From the NCBI GenBank assembly GCA_019420425.1, contig JAHZHG010000038.1, positions 1 through 10,268 of the forward strand: a stretch of DNA of 10,268 nt, given 5' to 3'. Below the pieces are notes generated by a model, which saw only the letters and a program-made list of their open reading frames with translations, ran no database searches and was not told where the DNA came from. Every line of letters begins with the position of its first letter. Within the stretch, counting starts at the first letter, position 1. The stretch comes from Clostridiales bacterium. Lineage in GTDB: Bacteria > Bacillota > Clostridia > Lachnospirales > Lachnospiraceae. Of the stretch, positions 5,515 through 10,268 are shown piece by piece. Position numbers and translations under genes: made by a program.

Positions 5515-7104
5515 ATGAAAAAAATGAAACGGTTAGCAGCAGTTTCAATGTCAGTGGTTATGGCGGTTTCTGCGATGACGGCAATTCCTGCTTTTGCAGC
5601 AGATGTGATGAACCCGCCGGTAACGGAGGTGCAGCAGGGACAGCTGCGTGGTATTATGGACGGTGATGTTTACGCATTTTTGGGTGTTCCCTATGCGTAT
5701 GTTCCGGAAAGATTTGCCCTTCCGGAGGATCCGCAGCCCTGGGAAGGCGTTCGCGCGGCACAGGCATTTGGACCGATCTGCCCGATTCCGGATCAGACCA
5801 CGGTTGGCTCGGATGAGCTTGTATGGCCCCATCGCTACTGGATTCAGAATGAGGACTGCCAGGTGCTGAATATCTGGTCGTCGAATATTGACAAGGATGC
5901 GAAACAGCCGGTTATCGTTTATATGCATGGCGGCGGATATAAAAATGGTTCCTCCATTGAGGGCGTTGCCCATGACGGAAAGAACATTGCAGAATATGGA
6001 GACGTTGTATTTGTATCCCTGAATCATCGTCTGAATGTGCTTGGCTATCTGGATCTGTCCTCCTACGGCGGAGATTATGCAGATGCCTGCAACCTGGGTG
6101 ATGAGGATCTGATTCAGGCCCTGAAATGGGTGCATGAGAACATTGAAGCCTTCGGCGGAGATCCTGAGAATGTAACGATCATGGGACAGTCCGGTGGCGG
6201 AAGAAAAGTACAGTCCATGCTTCGCTATGAAGACTGTGAAGAACTGGTTGACAAGGTTGTCTGCGAAAGCTCTTCTTATCTGACCCCGATGTCGAAGGAT
6301 CAGGCGAAGGAAGTTACGGACAGAACACTGGAAATCCTTGGTCTGGATGAATCCAACATTGACGAGATCAAGACGATTCCGTACAAGGAGCTGGACGATG
6401 CGGCAGAAGCAGCGCTGAGTGAGTTAGGCCTTGCCTGGGTTCCGGTTGAGAATGAGGGCAGACTTGCCGATGAGTTCCTGGAGTGGTCATCCGATGTTCC
6501 CCTGATTGTTGGCTCCGTGCTGACGGAGAGCGGCGGAAACATGAGCACTGGCATTGGCTGGGCAGATCACAACAAGAACGAGTGGACCGACGAGGAAGTG
6601 CAGGAGAAGCTGACCGAGCAGTATGGCGATAATGCACAGGCTGTTGCAGATGCATTTTCTGCTCTGTATCCGGACAAAAAGGTTGCAGATGCTTACTACT
6701 TCGCTCCGAGAGGCGTTTCCTACAGAGAAGGCGTGAAGGAAATCGCAACCAAAAAGGCCGAGAGCGGCACTGCTCCGGTATTCAACTACATGATGACCTA
6801 CGAGACCCCGGTTAACGGCGGTACCACCGCATTCCACTGCATCGATATTATGTACTGGCTGCACAATATCGAGATCCCGATCGTACGGATCGCTTCCGGC
6901 GGACCGGACAATCAGGATGCGCTGGATCTGCAGGATCGTATGGCAAGCGCACTGGTGAACTTCGCTTATACCGGAGATCCCAGCACTGACGAGCTGAAAT
7001 GGGAGCCGTTTACTCCGGATGAACCTTACGCAATGCGTTGGGATGTTGAGAGTACATGCCAGATCCTTGATGATGCAGAGCTGCTTACCTTAGCTTCTAA
7101 CTAA
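5515..7104 (+). CDS. Secreted type B carboxylesterase (alpha/beta hydrolase)
   Basis: A 529-residue exported esterase. Residues 1-28 are a Sec signal peptide (KKMKR, hydrophobic core, AFA cleavage site) with no lipobox or cell-wall sorting motif, so it is probably released. The carboxylesterase type B plan is complete: FLGVPYAYVPERF near the N-terminus, DCQVLNIW, oxyanion-hole HGGGY at 138-142, nucleophile elbow GQSGGG with S226, acid E338 in LTESGGN, and H441 in AFHCID. The elbow differs from the usual GESAGG, as does the Cys after the His (usually Gly). The catalytic triad S226/E338/H441 is intact, so activity is expected on an ester of unknown identity, perhaps a plant or dietary ester. 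TAGGAGG precedes the ATG by 9 nt. It has its own promoter and faces a second secreted hydrolase. Confidence 0.92.
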   Translation: MKKMKRLAAVSMSVVMAVSAMTAIPAFAADVMNPPVTEVQQGQLRGIMDGDVYAFLGVPYAYVPERFALPEDPQPWEGVRAAQAFGPICPIPDQTTVGSDELVWPHRYWIQNEDCQVLNIWSSNIDKDAKQPVIVYMHGGGYKNGSSIEGVAHDGKNIAEYGDVVFVSLNHRLNVLGYLDLSSYGGDYADACNLGDEDLIQALKWVHENIEAFGGDPENVTIMGQSGGGRKVQSMLRYEDCEELVDKVVCESSSYLTPMSKDQAKEVTDRTLEILGLDESNIDEIKTIPYKELDDAAEAALSELGLAWVPVENEGRLADEFLEWSSDVPLIVGSVLTESGGNMSTGIGWADHNKNEWTDEEVQEKLTEQYGDNAQAVADAFSALYPDKKVADAYYFAPRGVSYREGVKEIATKKAESGTAPVFNYMMTYETPVNGGTTAFHCIDIMYWLHNIEIPIVRIASGGPDNQDALDLQDRMASALVNFAYTGDPSTDELKWEPFTPDEPYAMRWDVESTCQILDDAELLTLASN

Positions 7105-7125
7105 TCATTAAATAAAATCAGATTT

Positions 7126-7147
7126 GGGGCTGTCATACGATAGCCCC
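7126..7147 (+). terminator. Stem-loop after the carboxylesterase gene
   Basis: GGGGCTGTC at 7126-7134 pairs with GATAGCCCC at 7139-7147 around ATAC, with one G-T pair, followed by ATTATAT. It begins 21 nt after the stop. The U-tract is weak, so termination is likely but may be incomplete. Confidence 0.6.
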
Positions 7148-7150
7148 ATT

Positions 7151-7182
7151 ATATGCCTCCGGGGGTCGTGCCGGAGGCATAT
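7151..7182. terminator. Perfect 12-bp stem-loop between the convergent hydrolase genes
   Basis: The arms at 7151-7162 and 7171-7182 are exact complements with an 8-nt loop. It lies 7 nt beyond the stop of the minus-strand hydrolase gene and 3 nt from the previous stem-loop. Neither side has a strong U-run. With its neighbour it probably ends transcription from both directions. Confidence 0.6.
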
Positions 7183-7189
7183 GCTTTGA

Positions 7190-8614
7190 TTATTCATTTA
7201 CATGGTCGAACAGCCAGCCGCGGACAGCAGCGTTTGAGTAAGTTGCATTCCATGTCCAGTGCATAGCGTATTCGATGGTTCCCGGCATATACATGGTGAG
7301 ATAGCTTTCGCTTCCGTTTGCCTCGGCAAGTGCCAGGAAATCTTCTGCCATCTGCTCTGCCGCCTCTCCGCGCAGAGTACCATCCCACAGAAGGCTGCCG
7401 TCTTCGGCGTAGCCGATGAATACATTATAGCCTGCCTCGTTCAGCGGCTCCAGCTGATCCATCATACGCAGAGCCTTGTCGATTCCGTCATTTTCTCCTA
7501 AAAATACATTGCCGGACTGATCGTAGTATCCGTTCAGAATCCAGGTCGGCGCTGCATCCAGGACAGCGGCCATCTTTTCCTGACGCTGGGATTCTTCAAA
7601 TACGGTCAGATCGCAGGAGGTTACGATTTCTGCCGCGAATAAATCCGGGTTGGCAATCGTTGCATTCCACATATCCAGAGCGCCTGCGGCAAGGCAGATG
7701 CCGTATACGCGGGAGCTGTCGATGTTGTAGGTTTCCAGCAGGTCGTTCACTACGGTCATATAGGACTGCTGCAGCCAGCTTTCTTCATAATCCAGCTTCC
7801 AGTCAGCCTTTTCCACCGGGCTTCCCATGGTAACGACAAAGCAGGGGGTTTCTTTCTGAACCTCGTCGCTGGCCCAGATCGTGCAGTCCGGATGGGTGAA
7901 CAGCGCGCCTCTGTACAGGCCGTTCCAATCTTCATATAAGTAATCGTTGGACGGGAAATGTACCACCAGCGGAAGATCGGCCAGGTCTGCACTGGCTTTT
8001 TCATAGCCTTCCGGGATATACAGGTGATAGTTCAGCATGTTGCCGGTTTCATCCGTGTAGGTAAAGGTGGTAAAATCGTCTACGCCCAGGCAGATCTCAT
8101 TTTTCGCCTGAATCATGCCGCCTTTAATAACCTTTCCGGAGCGGGTGGTCAGATCGGCTGCATTGATATAGAAGGTATTAATTTTTTCTCGGGTAAGAGC
8201 CGCCGTATTAAAGGTAACCTGATCGTAGTAGCTCATGGGATCTTCATTTTCAATTCCCAGGTTGATAAATACGTATTTTCCATATACCTCATGTTCATCC
8301 TTTTCCCCGGAATTATTTACATAAATGCTGACAATATCCCGGTCCGTAAGCAGCTGGTACGGAATAACGGACGGATTAGAAGCTGAGTACATTACGGAAG
8401 AGCAGTCAATTTCTTCTGAGTATTCCAGTCGTAGTGCGGTCACGGTTTCGCCCCAGTACAGTACCTCTGTGACAATGCTGGCGTCTACAAGCTGAGCCTC
8501 TTCGACCTGCTGTGCGGCCTCAGAAGCGCAAATGGGGGTAACAGGGGTAATGGCTGCACAGATAGCGATTGCAGCTGCCGGAAGGAATACCGTTAAATTT
8601 TTTCTTATATTCAT
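7190..8614 (-). CDS. Secreted Ig-domain esterase-like alpha/beta hydrolase with Ser-to-Cys nucleophile change
   Basis: A 474-residue exported protein. An N-terminal signal peptide ends near ICAS-E (residues 27-31). A beta-rich segment (about 40-170) resembles the Ig-like domain of EstA-type esterases, and an alpha/beta hydrolase domain follows from about 180. The C-terminal HWTWNATYSNAAVRGWLF is the characteristic His region of this family (H452), and the acid is probably D365 in NGYYDQSGN. At the nucleophile elbow the usual G-x-S-x-G-G is replaced by GICLAAG at 305-311, with C307 where Ser is expected. The oxyanion LHG is replaced by HFPS at 219-222. It may be a cysteine hydrolase, as in dienelactone hydrolase, or an inactive binding protein. 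The ATG at 8614 has GGAGG 5 nt upstream; the upstream ATG at 8626 overlaps that site. The gene is divergent from the sensor operon. Confidence 0.8.
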   Translation of the reverse strand: MNIRKNLTVFLPAAAIAICAAITPVTPICASEAAQQVEEAQLVDASIVTEVLYWGETVTALRLEYSEEIDCSSVMYSASNPSVIPYQLLTDRDIVSIYVNNSGEKDEHEVYGKYVFINLGIENEDPMSYYDQVTFNTAALTREKINTFYINAADLTTRSGKVIKGGMIQAKNEICLGVDDFTTFTYTDETGNMLNYHLYIPEGYEKASADLADLPLVVHFPSNDYLYEDWNGLYRGALFTHPDCTIWASDEVQKETPCFVVTMGSPVEKADWKLDYEESWLQQSYMTVVNDLLETYNIDSSRVYGICLAAGALDMWNATIANPDLFAAEIVTSCDLTVFEESQRQEKMAAVLDAAPTWILNGYYDQSGNVFLGENDGIDKALRMMDQLEPLNEAGYNVFIGYAEDGSLLWDGTLRGEAAEQMAEDFLALAEANGSESYLTMYMPGTIEYAMHWTWNATYSNAAVRGWLFDHVNE

Positions 8615-8672
8615 CATTGCCTCCATATAACATTCTCATTTGATTTCTGGTTCTGTCCGCCATGGCTATTTT

Positions 8673-8702
8673 ACTATAGCACGTTCGGAAAAACGGAGTC
8701 AA
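8673..8702 (-). promoter_or_regulatory. Sigma-A promoter for the minus-strand hydrolase
   Basis: Read on the minus strand, TTGACT (8702-8697), an 18-nt spacer and TATAGT (8678-8673) preceded by TGC as an extended -10. The transcript would start near 8666, leaving a leader of about 50 nt to the chosen ATG. Confidence 0.7.
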
Positions 8703-8715
8703 TAAATAGGGGAAT

Positions 8716-8729
8716 CCGAAATTTTTCGG
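8716..8729. repeat. Short palindrome between the divergent promoters
   Basis: CCGAA and TTCGG (within CCGAAATTTTTCGG) form a small dyad upstream of both promoters in the divergent region. It is followed by TTTT. It could be an operator shared by both genes, or chance in AT-rich DNA. Nothing else distinct was seen in 8730-8830, which is A/T-rich. Confidence 0.25.
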
Positions 8730-8831
8730 TTTTAAACAGAAGAAAAATACATTTTGGCTTTCATTCCATTTTTATTCAAGAAGAAAGGAAAAAGATAAAA
8801 AATTCAGCATTGTGCATGGAAACAGGCCGCG

Positions 8832-8860
8832 TTGACTTCAAATAGTAAATTTGCTATAGT
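8832..8860 (+). promoter_or_regulatory. Sigma-A promoter for the binding protein-response regulator operon
   Basis: TTGACT at 8832-8837, a 17-nt spacer, and TATAGT at 8855-8860 preceded by TGC as an extended -10. The predicted start is near 8867, 30 nt before the ATG. The -35, the -10 and the TGC extension are identical to those of the divergent promoter. Confidence 0.75.
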
Positions 8861-8896
8861 GGGCTTACAAGGGAAAGAGCGACAGGAGATCCTGCT

Positions 8897-9859
8897 ATGC
8901 GGAAAAAGCTTTTTGATGGAAAATATTTTATTATTTTATTCGTGCTTTGCGCTTATGTAGTTTATTTTTTTGTGCGGAATGGGGAAGGATATTCCGATAT
9001 AGAGAACGCAGGGCAGCGTATTGCAGTTATTCTGGGGCCGCAGGATAACCTGTTCTGGGGAAAGGTCTGGGAGGCAGTCTGGAATACCGCAGAAAAACAG
9101 AATATACTTGTCTCTGAGTATCCGCTGGAGGATAATGCGGGAGAGGAGTCTGTGCTGGATGCGTTGAATATGGTGGCGCTGACCCAGGTGGACGGACTGA
9201 TTTTTTATCCGCCAAATTCCCCGGGGCAGGAGATGTTTGATGTGATCGAAGCCATGGGGGAAAATGGGACAAAGATCATTACCGTTGATACCGATGTATT
9301 AGCAGACTATTCGGATGTGTTTATTGGCATTGACAACTCAGCGGCGGAGGGCAGCCTGGCTGAATATGTAGTTGAGCATTATCATGGGGAGAAGATCATA
9401 TTTCTCTCCTATGGGGAAGCGCTGACGCAGAACCTGATAGACCGGATGGAGGCAGTCACCGGGATTCTGGAGGCGAACGGCCTGGCGGATCAGATAGATA
9501 CGCTGATTATTTCGGGCGGCTCTGTGGACGTCATGCAAACGATTCAGCAATATCTGCAAGTCCTTTCAGAGCCAGTATGGATGCTGGGCTTTGGCCCGAA
9601 GCAGACGGTGTATGCGGCCCGGACGATTGCCGGCCTGGACATGGCGGGGCAGGTACATCTGCTGGGATTCGGCGAGACGGAAGAGGCGCTGCAGTTTGTA
9701 CAGAATAAGACGATAGAGGCGCTGGTTATCCAGGACAATACGCTTATGGGAGAGATGGCAGTGGAAGAAATGGCGCGGCTGCTGACCCGGGAGGGGACGG
9801 AATATGGGAAACGGCTGTATATTGATGCGGAGGTTTTGACAGCCGGGGAGATGGAGTAG
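8897..9859 (+). CDS. Membrane-anchored sugar-binding-type periplasmic binding protein, probable sensor component
   Basis: A 320-residue protein with one N-terminal membrane helix (about residues 10-26, after RKKLFDGK) and an extracytoplasmic type I periplasmic-binding-protein domain of the ribose/LacI kind. Support is RIAVILGPQDNLFWGKVWEAV as first strand and helix, QVDGLIFYPPNS, KIITVDTDV, and FIGIDNSAAEGSLAEYVVEH, the usual order for this fold. There is no lipobox and no cleavage site, so the helix is probably an anchor. AGGAG lies 8 nt before the ATG. The next gene, 13 nt on, is a response regulator and no ABC permease is seen, which points to signalling rather than transport. The arrangement recalls XylFII-LytS-YesN of clostridia, where a membrane-attached binding protein reports sugar to a histidine kinase. 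The ligand is unknown. Confidence 0.8.
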   Translation: MRKKLFDGKYFIILFVLCAYVVYFFVRNGEGYSDIENAGQRIAVILGPQDNLFWGKVWEAVWNTAEKQNILVSEYPLEDNAGEESVLDALNMVALTQVDGLIFYPPNSPGQEMFDVIEAMGENGTKIITVDTDVLADYSDVFIGIDNSAAEGSLAEYVVEHYHGEKIIFLSYGEALTQNLIDRMEAVTGILEANGLADQIDTLIISGGSVDVMQTIQQYLQVLSEPVWMLGFGPKQTVYAARTIAGLDMAGQVHLLGFGETEEALQFVQNKTIEALVIQDNTLMGEMAVEEMARLLTREGTEYGKRLYIDAEVLTAGEME

Positions 9860-9872
9860 GAGGCGAATGCGC

Positions 9873-10268
9873 ATGAACGATCGGATTCTGATTGTTGAGG
9901 ACGAGTTTTTTGAGCTGACTGCTTTGCAGTATGAGATCGATACGATGTACCCGGGCAAGCTGGAGATTTTTACCGCGCAGGACGGCATTCACGCCCTTTC
10001 GATCTGCCAGTATGAGTGCCCGGATATTCTGCTGGTCGATCTGAATATTCCCGGCCTCTCCGGGCTTGAGCTGATTCGGACCTTAAGCGAGCATCAGTTT
10101 GCAGGAAAAATCTTAATCACGACTGCCCATGACTGCTCACCGTATATCCGGGAAGCGATGTCTCTCGGCGTGGTTGATTATCTGCTTAAGCCGCTTAAGC
10201 GGGAGCAGCTGAAGGGGTCTATTGACCGGTGTATGAAAAAGCTGAGGGAGGAGGAGCGGCAGCATCAG
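9873..10268 (+). CDS. Response regulator, receiver domain (3' end outside window)
   Basis: The first 132 codons of a two-component response regulator, open to the window edge. The CheY-like receiver is complete: acidic pair D10-E11 in LIVEDE, phospho-acceptor D56 in LLVDLNIPGLSG, T84 in ITTAHD, and K106 in YLLKPL. The output domain lies beyond the window. The neighbouring binding protein suggests an AraC/YesN-type DNA-binding domain and a kinase gene farther on, but this is not visible. Of two in-frame ATGs, 9873 is 9 nt from AGGAGG at 9858-9863, while 9867 is only 3 nt away, so 9873 is preferred. The ribosome-binding site overlaps the stop of the previous gene. Confidence 0.92.
   Translation, partial: MNDRILIVEDEFFELTALQYEIDTMYPGKLEIFTAQDGIHALSICQYECPDILLVDLNIPGLSGLELIRTLSEHQFAGKILITTAHDCSPYIREAMSLGVVDYLLKPLKREQLKGSIDRCMKKLREEERQHQ

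Noticed and set aside
1..10268. Insertion sequences, CRISPR repeats, tRNA or phage genes
   Set aside because: No transposase or integrase motifs, regularly spaced repeats, tRNA-like folds or phage structural genes were seen on either strand.

Overview
The window looks like a chromosomal segment from a Gram-positive, Clostridia-type anaerobe, most likely a Lachnospiraceae-like gut bacterium of intermediate GC. This is inferred from strong GGAGG ribosome-binding sites, tightly packed operons, sigma-A type promoters, and Sec-type signal peptides on proteins that would be extracytoplasmic. No tRNA, rRNA, CRISPR array, insertion sequence or phage gene was seen.

Region 1 (1-4245, + strand) is one apparent operon cut by the left edge. 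It holds the tail of a NodB/CE4-type deacetylase-like hydrolase, a complete tandem paralogue, an Asp/Glu/hydantoin racemase-family enzyme, and a complete polar amino-acid ABC importer (binding protein, permease, ATPase). A perfect 15-bp stem-loop sits between the binding-protein and permease genes. Some members of the deacetylase superfamily open cyclic amides, and the racemase family includes hydantoin and allantoin racemases. A plausible reading is uptake and processing of an amino-acid-like or cyclic-amide compound; the substrate is not shown by the sequence.

Region 2 (4246-5331, +) is a LysR-type regulator with its own probable promoter and a roughly 130-nt 5' leader able to form several stems. 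One part of the leader resembles the 3' half of a glycine-riboswitch aptamer in a degenerate form.

Region 3 (5332-8626) holds two convergent genes for secreted alpha/beta hydrolases. The first is a type B carboxylesterase (+), whose promoter is framed by two dyads. The second is an Ig-like-domain esterase relative (-) in which the nucleophile-elbow serine is replaced by cysteine. Two stem-loops separate their 3' ends.

Region 4 (8627-10268) begins with a divergent promoter pair sharing identical -35 and extended -10 elements. One promoter serves the minus-strand hydrolase. The other serves a membrane-anchored sugar-binding-type protein followed at once by a response regulator cut by the right edge. 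This matches the start of a three-component sensing system (binding protein, histidine kinase, response regulator), which may control nearby genes.
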